This document shows, in pieces, positions 6,986 to 15,312 of a DNA stretch of 36,214 nucleotides (position 1 is its first letter; every line of letters starts with the position of its first letter). The notes beneath the pieces are model-generated. The model searched no databases. It was not told where the DNA came from and saw only the letters and a program-made list of their open reading frames with translations. This DNA is from a virus, in IMG/VR virus record IMGVR_UViG_3300012354_000009, positions 1-36,214 of that record, one strand, 5' to 3'. The translations under genes were made by a program, and so were the position numbers.

Positions 6986-8785
6986 ATGCGGAAGCTGCTC
7001 CTCCTGGCCGCCCTGTTCACGGCGGGGCTGCTGCTTGCCACTGGGACCACCCCTGCCGAGGCTGTGAGGACATGCGCGACGGTTACACGCACGGTGGTTT
7101 CGACGGTCATCAGCACCGTGACCGTCACCGTCACGAATCCTGGGACCACGACGGCTCCTACTACGATTACCACCCCGCCGCCACCGAACGCATGGCCGGC
7201 CCAGTGGCGGTTCGCCTACTCAAACCGGGCCGATCAGGCGTTGATGCCGTCGTATGGGTACAACCTGATCGACGTTTCCACGGTGAGCGAGGCGTTGGCG
7301 GTGCCGGCGGGGACGCAGGCGCAGGTGTGGCTGTACGACTACGACAACGCCACCTGTACGTGGGAGAAGGACGACGCCTATGTCATCGACATCGTGTCGC
7401 AGCTCGCGAGCTCGGACAAGGTGGCCGGCTTCTACTTCTCGAACGAACCGCACCCATGGGACTGCCCGAGCGCGCCGGCGCAGCATAAAGCGCGCTCTGA
7501 TCTGATTCATTCGTTGGCGCCGTCGAAGTACACGCTGATCGGGTTGGACTCGAACGACCGGCCGCATTTCGACGCGTACGGGAGCGAGTGGGTCGGCACG
7601 GCTGACTATGTGAACTACAACCCGTACATCTGCTACGAGCGGGACACCTCCACCTGTGACTTCGCGTGGCTCGACCATGTCCTCGCGGTCGCGCAGTCGC
7701 TGCCGCAGCCGTACTTCGTTGCGTTGCAGGCGTTCCGTGAGGCTGGGGAGTGGCGCTGGCCTACCGCGTCGGAGGAGTCGCAGATGCTCGAGCGGCTCAA
7801 AGACCCCGCGCTCACCGGGTTGCATGGGTACCTGACGTTCTCATGGAACTGGCAGAACGACCCGCTAACGGCTCACCCGGAGGTTTTGAATGAGATTCAG
7901 GCGTACAACCGTGGGCGGCCGAGTCCTTGCTGTTCAGGCGGCGGCGGATCTACGACTAGCACGACTACTCCTACGACGACGACAACTCCGCCTCCTCCTT
8001 CTACTGATCCGGTCCTGGTCGGAGCAGGTGACTCGTGCGGGTCAGCGGCGAGCTGCACACCGACCGCCGACCTGATCCAGACCCTGAACCCAACGGCGGT
8101 GTTCACGGTCGGCGACAACGCCTACGAGGACGGCACTCTCACCGAGTACAACGCCTACTACGACCCGAACTGGGGACGCTTCAAGAGCATCACCCACCCG
8201 GCCACGGGCAACCACGACTACCACACCACGGGGGCGGCCGGGTACTTCAGCTACTACGGCGCCCAAGCCCCAGCCCCGTATTACAGCTATGACCTCGGCA
8301 CCTGGCACATCATTGTGCTCGCCTCAGACTCAGGCATCACCCCCTCCTCGGGGTCCGCTGAAGAAACATGGTTGAGGCAGGATCTCGCCGCCTATCCCAA
8401 CGCTTGCACCCTCGCCTACTGGCATGAGCCACGCTGGAGCTCCGGCAGCGTCCACGGCAACTCATCCACCTGGGACACCGTCTGGACGGACCTCTACAAC
8501 GCCCACGTCGACGTCGTGCTGAACGGCCATGACCACACCTACCAGCGGTACGGGCTCCTCAACCCGGCTGGGCAGAGCGACCCGAACGGCATCCAGGAGT
8601 TCGTCGCTGGTACCGGCGGGTGGGGCCACTACGACTTCACCACGACCAGTCCGATGCCGACGATTCGTGACAACACCAGCTACGGCGTTCTCAAGCTGAC
8701 GTTGCACTCGGCCAGCTATGACTTCGAGTTCGTCCCGATCACGGGTGCTTCGTTCCATGACCAGGGCTCAGGGACCTGCCGGTAG
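6986..8785 (+). CDS. Exported glycoside-hydrolase-like and metallophosphoesterase fusion
   Basis: A 599-residue two-domain protein. Residues 1-26 are a clear signal peptide (KLLLLAALFTAGLLLATG, then a PAEA-type cleavage site), followed by a Thr/Pro linker. Residues 70-310 resemble a TIM-barrel hydrolase, with a possible acid residue E154 in YFSNEP and aromatic-rich strands. A second Thr/Pro linker (320-338) leads to a calcineurin-like phosphoesterase with a full set of ligands: D349, D377-N378 (GDN), N409-H410 (GNHD), H480, H515 and H517 (GHDH). The latter domain is confident, the former tentative. A signal peptide is odd for a virion protein; a lysogenic-conversion cargo gene or a secreted surface enzyme is possible. 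Confidence 0.8.
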   Translation: MRKLLLLAALFTAGLLLATGTTPAEAVRTCATVTRTVVSTVISTVTVTVTNPGTTTAPTTITTPPPPNAWPAQWRFAYSNRADQALMPSYGYNLIDVSTVSEALAVPAGTQAQVWLYDYDNATCTWEKDDAYVIDIVSQLASSDKVAGFYFSNEPHPWDCPSAPAQHKARSDLIHSLAPSKYTLIGLDSNDRPHFDAYGSEWVGTADYVNYNPYICYERDTSTCDFAWLDHVLAVAQSLPQPYFVALQAFREAGEWRWPTASEESQMLERLKDPALTGLHGYLTFSWNWQNDPLTAHPEVLNEIQAYNRGRPSPCCSGGGGSTTSTTTPTTTTTPPPPSTDPVLVGAGDSCGSAASCTPTADLIQTLNPTAVFTVGDNAYEDGTLTEYNAYYDPNWGRFKSITHPATGNHDYHTTGAAGYFSYYGAQAPAPYYSYDLGTWHIIVLASDSGITPSSGSAEETWLRQDLAAYPNACTLAYWHEPRWSSGSVHGNSSTWDTVWTDLYNAHVDVVLNGHDHTYQRYGLLNPAGQSDPNGIQEFVAGTGGWGHYDFTTTSPMPTIRDNTSYGVLKLTLHSASYDFEFVPITGASFHDQGSGTCR

Positions 8786-9526
8786 ATGGCGCTCCCACTG
8801 TTGAATAACGCCGAGTCAGGCACGGACACGGCTACCGTCACAACCGGTAACAGCGGCGGGCCGAACGCGGACGCGTTCACCGGTGTCACCATCGGCGCGA
8901 GCGCGACCCTCACCTATGACAGTGTCCACGCCGCCCACGGCACGTTGGGTTTCAAGATCGCGATCGGCGCGACGAACCAGCCCACACATGTGATCTGGAA
9001 CACGGTCGGCGGCGTCACCGAACTGTGGGGGGCCGTGTACACATACATGACCGCGAACCCGAGCTCGACGATCCGCGGGATAGCGTTCTTCAGCGGCGGC
9101 AGCCTACTCGGCAATCTTGGCGCCCCGAACAACACGGGGTTGATGCAGTGGAAGTTCCCGGGGGACACGTCGGTGGGGACGCTGAACGATACAGCGTTCA
9201 CGCTGAACCAGTGGAACCGAATGGAGTTCCACGTGATCTTCAACGCCACCACCGGGAGCGGCGAGGCGCAGTGGTTCGCCGGTGACGCCTCGACGCGAAC
9301 GGGGACACAGGCGACGTTCACCGCCACGAACACGGGTGCGTCGTGCGACGAGATCCGGATCGGCATGAACGCTGCGTCAACGACGATCAACTACACATGG
9401 TGGCACGACGATCTGAACGTTAACGCGGTTGGGTTCCCGGGGCCGGGTCCATACTCTTCCTCTCCATTCCGTGCCCCGGATACGTTCACTCAGACTCCGC
9501 TCATGCCGCAAGGAAGGAACCTCTAA
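8786..9526 (+). CDS. Beta-sandwich surface protein, lectin-like
   Basis: A 246-residue protein with no signal peptide, starting right after the previous TAG. Strands alternate with glycines and many T, N and S; the pattern (ELWGAVYTYMTANPSS, NQWNRMEFHVIFN, EIRIGMNAA, TWWHDDLNV) resembles concanavalin A-like/LamG jelly rolls found in phage fibres and decoration proteins. The Pro-rich C-terminus (FPGPGPYSSSPFRAPD) looks like an attachment tail. Probably a virion surface or carbohydrate-binding protein; exact role unknown. Confidence 0.65.
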   Translation: MALPLLNNAESGTDTATVTTGNSGGPNADAFTGVTIGASATLTYDSVHAAHGTLGFKIAIGATNQPTHVIWNTVGGVTELWGAVYTYMTANPSSTIRGIAFFSGGSLLGNLGAPNNTGLMQWKFPGDTSVGTLNDTAFTLNQWNRMEFHVIFNATTGSGEAQWFAGDASTRTGTQATFTATNTGASCDEIRIGMNAASTTINYTWWHDDLNVNAVGFPGPGPYSSSPFRAPDTFTQTPLMPQGRNL

Positions 9527-10080
9527 TGGCCCGACAGTACCTGCAGGACGGCCCGTACCTCGACGCGCCGATCGCGTCACCGCTCGCCGCCGATGTGGCT
9601 ACGACGGCGGTGCTGATGTGGAACCCGTTGCAATACACGAAGTTCTACGGTGACGAAGCGCGGCCCTCAAGGGTGTACTGCGTGAAGGCTGGCGGGATCC
9701 TGACGACCGCGACGACCGGGGCGTTGACGATCTCACCGGGGATCACGACCACGAACGCGATCGGCACAACACTCGGAGCCTCGGGCGCACAGACCGTTCC
9801 TGGCACCGCCTTGACGGCTGTCGCGTGGTGGCTGGATAGTGCCTGGGTCTGCCGAACAATCGGTGCTCCCGGCGGAAACAACGCGACGATGATGGGCGAA
9901 GGGTTGTTCCACACGATGGGTGTTGTCGGTACAGCCGGGGCCGGCCCGCTTACGGTGACGTTCGGCGGTACTTCGGCGGTGTTCGACCAGTCGGTCGCGA
10001 ACGCAATCGCTTTCACGAAAACCCTCAGCGTCGCCGGCTCGTTTACTGTCCACTGGTGCCTCGGCTATTGGATGAACTGA
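9526..10080 (+). CDS. Beta-rich minor structural protein
   Basis: A 184-residue protein whose ATG shares a base with the previous TAA and has AAGGAAGG upstream. It is rich in G, A, T and V, with few charges, typical of phage fibre or head-decoration proteins. It resembles in layout the 165-residue protein encoded two to three genes downstream (N-terminal short tail, repeated A/T strands, C-terminal aromatic end). No defined family. Confidence 0.65.
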   Translation: MARQYLQDGPYLDAPIASPLAADVATTAVLMWNPLQYTKFYGDEARPSRVYCVKAGGILTTATTGALTISPGITTTNAIGTTLGASGAQTVPGTALTAVAWWLDSAWVCRTIGAPGGNNATMMGEGLFHTMGVVGTAGAGPLTVTFGGTSAVFDQSVANAIAFTKTLSVAGSFTVHWCLGYWMN

Positions 10081-10081
10081 C

Positions 10082-10216
10082 TTGCGGCTGAACCTTCCTG
10101 GCCCCGGGCCGTTGGTCGCCCAGCCTCGCTCCGACCTCACTTTCCAGCAGGCCGTCGCGTTCATCGCTTCCCTGCATCTCTACTTGCAGGCCGTCAACCG
10201 CTCGAGCGTCTACTAA
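10082..10216 (+). CDS. Small hypothetical protein with TTG start
   Basis: A 44-codon frame beginning at TTG one base after the previous stop and filling the gap to the next gene. It reads RLNLPGPGPLVAQPRSDLT and then FQQAVAFIASLHLYLQAV, a plausible amphipathic helix. The good fit in the gap and protein-like composition support it; the start codon is weak and no clear ribosome binding site is present beyond coupling. Confidence 0.5.
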   Translation: MRLNLPGPGPLVAQPRSDLTFQQAVAFIASLHLYLQAVNRSSVY

Positions 10217-10219
10217 CTC

Positions 10220-10468
10220 GTGTTCACCCCAAGACCAACAGGCGCGACGTTGCGCCGGATGCAGGACGCCCTCATCCGGCCGCACCCCGCCACGGAACGC
10301 TTCGACCCAGGCTTCCCGGTCGCGATGCGCTGCAGCAAATGCGGCAAGGTCGGCTACGGGCCACGCGACCAGATGCAGGACGCGCTACGGGAACACATGG
10401 AGTCCGAATGCCCAGCCCGCCACAAGGACGGGCCGCAGATCACCCAGATCCTGTCACCAAGGCTCTAA
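10220..10468 (+). CDS. Small zinc-finger protein (C2HC type)
   Basis: An 82-residue protein from GTG. Residues 37-65 carry CSKCGKVGYG, then an amphipathic helix and HMESEC, giving a C-x2-C...H-x4-C zinc site like a treble-clef or classical finger. A paralogous layout (CPYC...H...H) occurs in the small gene at 11070, so the two fingers are probably related. DNA or protein binding is possible; the role in a structural gene region is unknown. Confidence 0.65.
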   Translation: MFTPRPTGATLRRMQDALIRPHPATERFDPGFPVAMRCSKCGKVGYGPRDQMQDALREHMESECPARHKDGPQITQILSPRL

Positions 10469-10477
10469 GGAGGAGCG

Positions 10478-10975
10478 ATGGCTAAGAGTTACCAAGTAGT
10501 CAACGGGGCCGCTCCAGGCGCGGCAGCCCCGGTCGCGGTCAACGCAACCGCGGTCAAAACGATGCTTCAGTTCTCCACGTCGGCGGCCCGTGAGGCACGC
10601 GTGACGGAATGGTGGTGGGAAGGCGACAACTCCGCCGCCGCGACACCCGTCAAGGTTGAACTGCTACGCCACGGAACCGCACCATGCACAACCGTGACGG
10701 CGTATGTGGCGGCGGACATTATGAAGTACGAGCCGAACTCCGTCGCCCCGGCGATCACGCTCGGAACATCCAACAGTGGGTACACGGCGACGGCTGAGGT
10801 AACGCCGGCAACCAACCCGAACTCGATCGCCCACTTCGTTCCGCCCACCTCGGGGATCTACATCCAGTATCCCCTCGGCCGTGAACCGGAGGTGGCGATC
10901 TCGACGTTCCTGCGAATCCGCAACACCCCCGCCGCGTCCGTCAACGTGTACTGCGGACTGGTCTGGGAAGAGTAA
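10478..10975 (+). CDS. Beta-rich structural protein
   Basis: A 165-residue protein with a strong AAGGAGGAG ribosome binding site, so probably made in quantity. It has an N-terminal AAPGAAAPVAV stretch, then an alternating beta pattern with FVPPTSGIYIQYPLGREPEV and a final VNVYCGLVWEE strand. This size and pattern suit a head-decoration or tail-surface protein. No family recognised. Confidence 0.7.
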   Translation: MAKSYQVVNGAAPGAAAPVAVNATAVKTMLQFSTSAAREARVTEWWWEGDNSAAATPVKVELLRHGTAPCTTVTAYVAADIMKYEPNSVAPAITLGTSNSGYTATAEVTPATNPNSIAHFVPPTSGIYIQYPLGREPEVAISTFLRIRNTPAASVNVYCGLVWEE

Positions 10976-11073
10976 TGGCCGGCAACTGCAAAAACTGCGG
11001 GGCCGTCATCCCATCCGGCCGGAAGGGCACGTTCTGCTCCGACTCCTGCAAGAGCGCGGCCGGGAAACCATGA
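10975..11073 (+). CDS. Tiny zinc-ribbon protein
   Basis: A 32-residue protein whose ATG shares a base with the preceding TAA. It is essentially one zinc knuckle: CKNCGAVIPSGRKGTFC, then SDSC (C-x2-C, C-x3-C). This matches small FCS/zinc-ribbon fragments that phages encode. Its stop overlaps the next ATG. Function unknown. Confidence 0.6.
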   Translation: MAGNCKNCGAVIPSGRKGTFCSDSCKSAAGKP

Positions 11074-11234
11074 GCAGGTTTTGGGACATCCCATCCATGT
11101 CGGACGGGCTTCAGGCCCGCTGCCCTTACTGCAACTGGGCCCAGAACGGGGAAGACTGGAATCTCCTAGCCGAACAATTCCGCAGCCATCTGGAGATCGA
11201 CCACGGGGTTCCGGTCATAGCACCACAGCCTTGA
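11070..11234 (+). CDS. Small zinc-finger protein (C2H2 type)
   Basis: A 54-residue protein from an ATG overlapping the previous stop. RCPYCNWAQNG is followed by a helix and HLEIDHG, giving a C2H2 site close in layout to the C2HC protein at 10220. The frame is open upstream, but the coupled ATG fits the local pattern. Function unknown. Confidence 0.65.
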   Translation: MSRFWDIPSMSDGLQARCPYCNWAQNGEDWNLLAEQFRSHLEIDHGVPVIAPQP

Positions 11235-11237
11235 TGA

Positions 11238-12314
11238 ATGGCGCGGCTCCTTCGATCTACAGCACAGTCTGTTCTCCGCAAGCCGGCTGTAGTTGCACCA
11301 GCGATCACGTTCTCACCGGTTCGGGTGCGGCTGGCTCCGGCACCGGGGCAGGCGCGGAAGCCACACTCGAGGCTTGGTTCACCGACCGTCGTCGCCGCGT
11401 CGGTCACGTTCCGGCCGATCGCGTCGAAGCTAGCCAGGCCACCACGATCCTCGCAGCACACACTCAGCAGGCTTCAACCACCGGCGGTTTTCGGTGCGGT
11501 AGCGACACCGTTCCTGGCCGCCCCGGTTACGGTCAGGATTACCCGGGCGAAGCCGCCGCCGCGTACCGACTTCCGGCTCGCCCCACCCGCGGTTGTGGCG
11601 GGGGCGATCACGTTCCGACCGCTCGCAGTGTCGATAGCGGAGTGGAAGGCTCCGCGGCTCACACGCAGCACGGTCAGGCCGCCGACGGTTGTCACAGCGG
11701 CCGGGGTCCTCGCACCGTTCGCCCCGGTCACGATCAGGTTGGCGCGGCCGTTGGCATCACGCCGGAATACCTACAAGCTGCGTGGGCCGGCGATCCTTGG
11801 AGCGAGTGTCGTCTTCGGCCCGCTCGAAGTGCGGTTGGCCCGGACGCCCCCTCAGGCGCGGAAGACCACCAGTCGGCTCCAACCCCCGGCGAGCCTCGCC
11901 GTCGTCGTACAGGCGCTCCTAGCGCCGATCACGACCCGTCTAGCCCGAGTCAAGCGCATCCCGCGCGCACAAACCAGGCTCAGACCGCCAGCGGTCGTTG
12001 GTGCATCGGTCACGTTTCGGCCACTGGCTATCAAACTCGTCCGGCGGCCACGGCAAGCCGGCGCCGCGAAGAGCATCGTCGGCAAGCTCATCAGTGGGCT
12101 CGCGCAGGCCATCCCGTCGTTCTGGCTCGAGGGCGACCAGGCAAGCGCAACCTTCGACGGCGACCAGGCGGCAGGGTCGATGGATGACCTAATGACCGTC
12201 GCCGTGATGGATGCCGACTCGGGCGAGGCGAGCATGGACACCAGTGCGGGGGCGCAAGGGATCCTGTTCGATTACGGTGCCCGTTACTACGGCGGCGGGA
12301 GCTACAGGGGCTAA
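11238..12314 (+). CDS. Highly basic protein of eight ~33-residue Pro/Arg repeats
   Basis: A 358-residue protein. Residues 13-279 are eight tandem units of 32-35 residues with consensus L-x-PPAVV-x-A-x-VTFRPL, then two to four strand residues ending LAR, a Pro/Arg loop and a closing SR. Only three acidic residues occur before residue 298, against dozens of Arg/Lys. The last 60 residues are the opposite: acidic, with DGDQ, MDDLM and a Gly/Tyr-rich end. The unit suggests a beta-hairpin or solenoid repeat. Other frames also stay open here because of the GC-rich repeats, but this frame has the repeat and the TAATG junction with the next gene. No family is recognised. A virion-associated or DNA/polyanion-binding role is a guess. 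Confidence 0.75.
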   Translation: MARLLRSTAQSVLRKPAVVAPAITFSPVRVRLAPAPGQARKPHSRLGSPTVVAASVTFRPIASKLARPPRSSQHTLSRLQPPAVFGAVATPFLAAPVTVRITRAKPPPRTDFRLAPPAVVAGAITFRPLAVSIAEWKAPRLTRSTVRPPTVVTAAGVLAPFAPVTIRLARPLASRRNTYKLRGPAILGASVVFGPLEVRLARTPPQARKTTSRLQPPASLAVVVQALLAPITTRLARVKRIPRAQTRLRPPAVVGASVTFRPLAIKLVRRPRQAGAAKSIVGKLISGLAQAIPSFWLEGDQASATFDGDQAAGSMDDLMTVAVMDADSGEASMDTSAGAQGILFDYGARYYGGGSYRG

Positions 12315-13636
12315 TGGCGAGGCTGCCCACCATCAATGGTGATAACGGCGCATGGGGGACCGTGCTCAACGAGTTCCTTAGCGTGGCCCACGGCACGGAC
12401 GGGAATATCAAGAGCGCCCCCGCTACCGCCCGGATTCGTCCGAAGCGGATCGCGACGACCATGTTCACGAGGTTCCAGGCTGGGCACGGCTTCTTCTTAA
12501 GCGGACCGGGTACGTTCACAGATCCCGAGACGTCATCCTTTGTGCATGGCTCGCAGTCCGTGAAGGTCACCACGGACGGCGCAGGTGGGGTGGCTTTCAT
12601 CAAGAAGAACTCGATCTCCCCGACTCTCGACCTGACGGGGAAGATGGTCCGAGTATGGGTGCGCCTGCCCGTTACCTCTGACATCACGAACATCGCGACG
12701 ATAACGCTCTATGTCTCAAGTGACAACGTCGCGTCGAACTACTATCAGAAGGAATTCGGGAACCTCGGGACCCCGACACAACGGCACTTCATCAGTGCGG
12801 ACAACGACTGGACGGGCGTCACCTTCTCGTTCGGGGAATTTACAGTTGTTGGTTCGCCGAACCGGGCGGCTATCAACTCGTTCTGGCTTCGCGTGCAGGA
12901 TCAGAACGGGCAAGCGATCCAAGTGCAGTTCGGCGGCATCGAGCTGGTCCCCGGGCCCGCGGCAGGGATAGTGTCGCTGACGTTCGACGACGGCTGGGCC
13001 ACCCAGTACACCAACGCGCGGGCCAAGCTCTCGCAGTACCGCTACCCGGCCACGACGTACATCATCCGGGACCTCGTGGACACGACCGGCTACATGTCAC
13101 TCGGGCAGATCCAGGCGCTGCACGACCTGCACGGCTGGGACGTCAGCGCCCACGCGGACACCGTGGCGAACCACAACCTGTCCAGTGGCTTCGCGTCGCT
13201 GTCGGCCACGGAGATAGAGGCCGAGATGCTGGAGATCCAGGCGTGGCTCATGCAGGCCGGCTTCAACGGGTCGAACCACCTCGCGCTGCCGAAGGGCGAG
13301 CACAACTCCACGGTCTACAAGTACGCGCGGAGGTACTTCCTCAGCACCCGCACGACCTACAGCCTCTCGCGGGAGACCTACCCGCCGGCGGACTGGAACA
13401 AGCTCCGGGTCTTCAACACGGACAACACCACCACGTTCGTGCAAGTGCAGACCGCTATTACGCGGGCTGTGGCGAACAAGGAATGGCTGATCCTCGTGTT
13501 CCACGACATCACCAGCGGTGCGGCTAGTGCGAGTACGCAGATGACGTCCACGATCTTTAACCAGATAGTGGATGAGATCGCGACCCAGGGACTCGCGGTC
13601 CGCACGGTAGGCGATGTGGCCGAGAACGGCATGTAA
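12314..13636 (+). CDS. Virion-associated polysaccharide deacetylase (NodB/CE4)
   Basis: A 440-residue protein. The N-terminus (MARLPTINGDNGAWGTVLNEFLS) is a typical tail-fibre/surface-attachment lead. Residues 50-212 are a beta-sandwich, carbohydrate-binding-like domain. Residues 219-440 are a NodB domain, which removes acetyl groups from glycans: TFDDG (D225-D226), histidines H280 and H287, a PKGE element (326-329) and LVFHD (H397). The spacing of the two histidines is seven rather than the usual four, so metal binding may be arranged differently. Likely a depolymerase-like enzyme acting on host capsule or wall polymer during adsorption. The ATG overlaps the preceding TAA. Confidence 0.85.
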   Translation: MARLPTINGDNGAWGTVLNEFLSVAHGTDGNIKSAPATARIRPKRIATTMFTRFQAGHGFFLSGPGTFTDPETSSFVHGSQSVKVTTDGAGGVAFIKKNSISPTLDLTGKMVRVWVRLPVTSDITNIATITLYVSSDNVASNYYQKEFGNLGTPTQRHFISADNDWTGVTFSFGEFTVVGSPNRAAINSFWLRVQDQNGQAIQVQFGGIELVPGPAAGIVSLTFDDGWATQYTNARAKLSQYRYPATTYIIRDLVDTTGYMSLGQIQALHDLHGWDVSAHADTVANHNLSSGFASLSATEIEAEMLEIQAWLMQAGFNGSNHLALPKGEHNSTVYKYARRYFLSTRTTYSLSRETYPPADWNKLRVFNTDNTTTFVQVQTAITRAVANKEWLILVFHDITSGAASASTQMTSTIFNQIVDEIATQGLAVRTVGDVAENGM

Positions 13637-14490
13637 TGGCGGCCTCCCAGATCCTCAAAAACACCGTCGCCACGTTGGAGGTGACGTTCTCGGTCGGTAA
13701 CGCGGACGGAGCCGTTACCGTCACTATCCTCCGCGCGGACGGGTCAACGCTCGTCGCCGGGGGCGCCACCACCCAAACAGGCGGCGCCGGCCGATATGTG
13801 TATTCCCTCGCCGCCCAATCGGAACTTGACTCGCTCACCGCCACATGGACGGGCACCTTCGGCGGGGCGGCACAGTCGGTGCAGACGTTCGCGGAGGTCG
13901 TCGGTGGCTACCTGTTCCCGCTCGCGGACCTACGGGCGTTCGGTGACAAGGTCTTGGCGAACGCGACGACCTACCCGGACGCCGATCTGCGCGCGGCGCG
14001 GGAGAGGATCACCGACATGTTCCAGGACATCTGCGGTGTGTCGTTCATCCCCCGATATGAGCGTGAAGTCATCGACGGCACCGGCTCAACCAGGTTGTGG
14101 CTGAAGCGGAAGCGTGTCTCGAGGATCATCGCCGCCTCCGCGAACGGAACAGCGATCACGGGTGCTGACCTAACCGCGCTGAAGCCGTACCCGACCGGAC
14201 GTGTCGAACGGCCCGTGGTTTGGCCCTGGCCGTCCCTGAGCAGCCTGCAGAACGTCACGGTCGCCTACGAGCATGGCTGGCCCTCACCGCCTGCCGATAT
14301 CGCGCGGGTGGGGATGGTGATGGCGCGGTATGACCTCGTATCGAGCGACATCAGCGACCGGATGATCAGTTTCGACAATGACCTCGGATCCGTCCGCCTC
14401 TCTGTCCCCGGCCGGAACTTCCCGACGGGGATCCCGATCGTCGATGCGACCCTCGCACGGTACGACGAGACCGACCTGATCCCAGCCTGA
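13636..14490 (+). CDS. Head-tail connector with N-terminal Ig-like domain
   Basis: A 284-residue protein. Residues 1-90 form a beta domain (VTVTILRADGSTLV, GAGRYVYSLAAQSELD) like Ig-type add-ons of phage proteins. Residues 92-284 match the HK97 gp6-like adaptor pattern: an N-terminal helix (LADLRAFGDKVL), RITDMFQDICGVSFIPRYE, a strand-rich middle and LVSSDISDRMISFDNDLG. It would join the portal to the tail. Context (next gene a tail terminator candidate) supports this. Confidence 0.75.
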   Translation: MAASQILKNTVATLEVTFSVGNADGAVTVTILRADGSTLVAGGATTQTGGAGRYVYSLAAQSELDSLTATWTGTFGGAAQSVQTFAEVVGGYLFPLADLRAFGDKVLANATTYPDADLRAARERITDMFQDICGVSFIPRYEREVIDGTGSTRLWLKRKRVSRIIAASANGTAITGADLTALKPYPTGRVERPVVWPWPSLSSLQNVTVAYEHGWPSPPADIARVGMVMARYDLVSSDISDRMISFDNDLGSVRLSVPGRNFPTGIPIVDATLARYDETDLIPA

Positions 14491-14958
14491 ATGGCCGCCA
14501 GCTCGACAGCCGCCGCCTTCGTGGTGGCCTTGAAGGCTGCCCTCGTAACGAGGTTCGCCGCCGGGGCACTCAGCTCAGTCTTGGTGGAGTTGGTGCTTGG
14601 GGGGGACAACACCGAGGTCGACCGTGTCGTCCTATTGCGAGCTCCGACCCCAGTGGCGGGCGGGCAGGAATACGTGGCGATGGGGAACCGCCGTGAGGAC
14701 GCCTACAAGTTCATGGGCGCGATCCAGACATACGCGACCGACCCGAACACTGACGTCGCGTTCCAAGCTTCCTGGGATCGGGCTGCTCTGATTCTCGACG
14801 AGATCATCCTTCAGCTTCGCGACAACCAAACCCTGGCAGTGGACACAGTAAAGAAGGGGATGGTGACGGACATCTCTTACCGGCCGTTCCCGAGCGACAA
14901 GGGCGGCTGGGTGACCCGCTGCGAATACACGATCGAGTACGGATCCATCGTCAGTTAA
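14491..14958 (+). CDS. Tail terminator/completion protein candidate
   Basis: A 155-residue protein whose ATG follows the connector stop with no gap. A helix-rich N-terminus (AAAFVVALKAALVTRFA) is followed by an alternating core with DNTEVDRVVLLRAP and a final strand pair ending RCEYTIEYGSIVS. This layout fits the short proteins that cap the tail tube between connector and tube genes. Assignment rests on position and fold pattern. Confidence 0.6.
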   Translation: MAASSTAAAFVVALKAALVTRFAAGALSSVLVELVLGGDNTEVDRVVLLRAPTPVAGGQEYVAMGNRREDAYKFMGAIQTYATDPNTDVAFQASWDRAALILDEIILQLRDNQTLAVDTVKKGMVTDISYRPFPSDKGGWVTRCEYTIEYGSIVS

Positions 14959-14970
14959 GGAGGAAAGGGA

Positions 14971-15312
14971 ATGGCGCTACTGACCGTGCAGAACATCACC
15001 CGGGCCGGGGTGACACCCGCATATACGGCCGTTGCCGCGTCCGACACGTTCCTACCGGACGCGAACACGTTCATCCACGTGAAGAACGCCGGCGGCTCAC
15101 CCGATTCGTGTGTGATCGCGGTTCTTCAGGGGGACCCGCCCGGCGGTCTAACGATCGCTGACAACACGGTGTCGGTGACGAACGGGCAGGAGCGGATGAT
15201 AGGCCCGCTCCCAGCGAACTTCTTTGCCGACCCCACGACCGGCTTGGCGACCGTCACCCACAGCTTCACGACCACAGTGACGGCTGGCGTCTTCAAGCTC
15301 ATCCAGCCGTGA
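14971..15312 (+). CDS. Small structural protein between connector and tail tube
   Basis: A 113-residue protein with a strong AAGGAGGAAAGGG ribosome binding site. A beta-rich sequence with TVQNITRAGVTP at the start and FIHVKNAGGSPDSCVIAVLQ; this pattern is common in short actinophage proteins near the tube gene. A capsid or tail surface role is likely, details unknown. Confidence 0.65.
   Translation: MALLTVQNITRAGVTPAYTAVAASDTFLPDANTFIHVKNAGGSPDSCVIAVLQGDPPGGLTIADNTVSVTNGQERMIGPLPANFFADPTTGLATVTHSFTTTVTAGVFKLIQP

Noticed and set aside
11081-12187. A second long + strand reading frame of 368 codons over the repeat protein
   Set aside because: It lacks the regular repeat at protein level, starts inside the small zinc-finger gene and ends away from the next start. 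The frame chosen has clear repeats and a TAATG junction.
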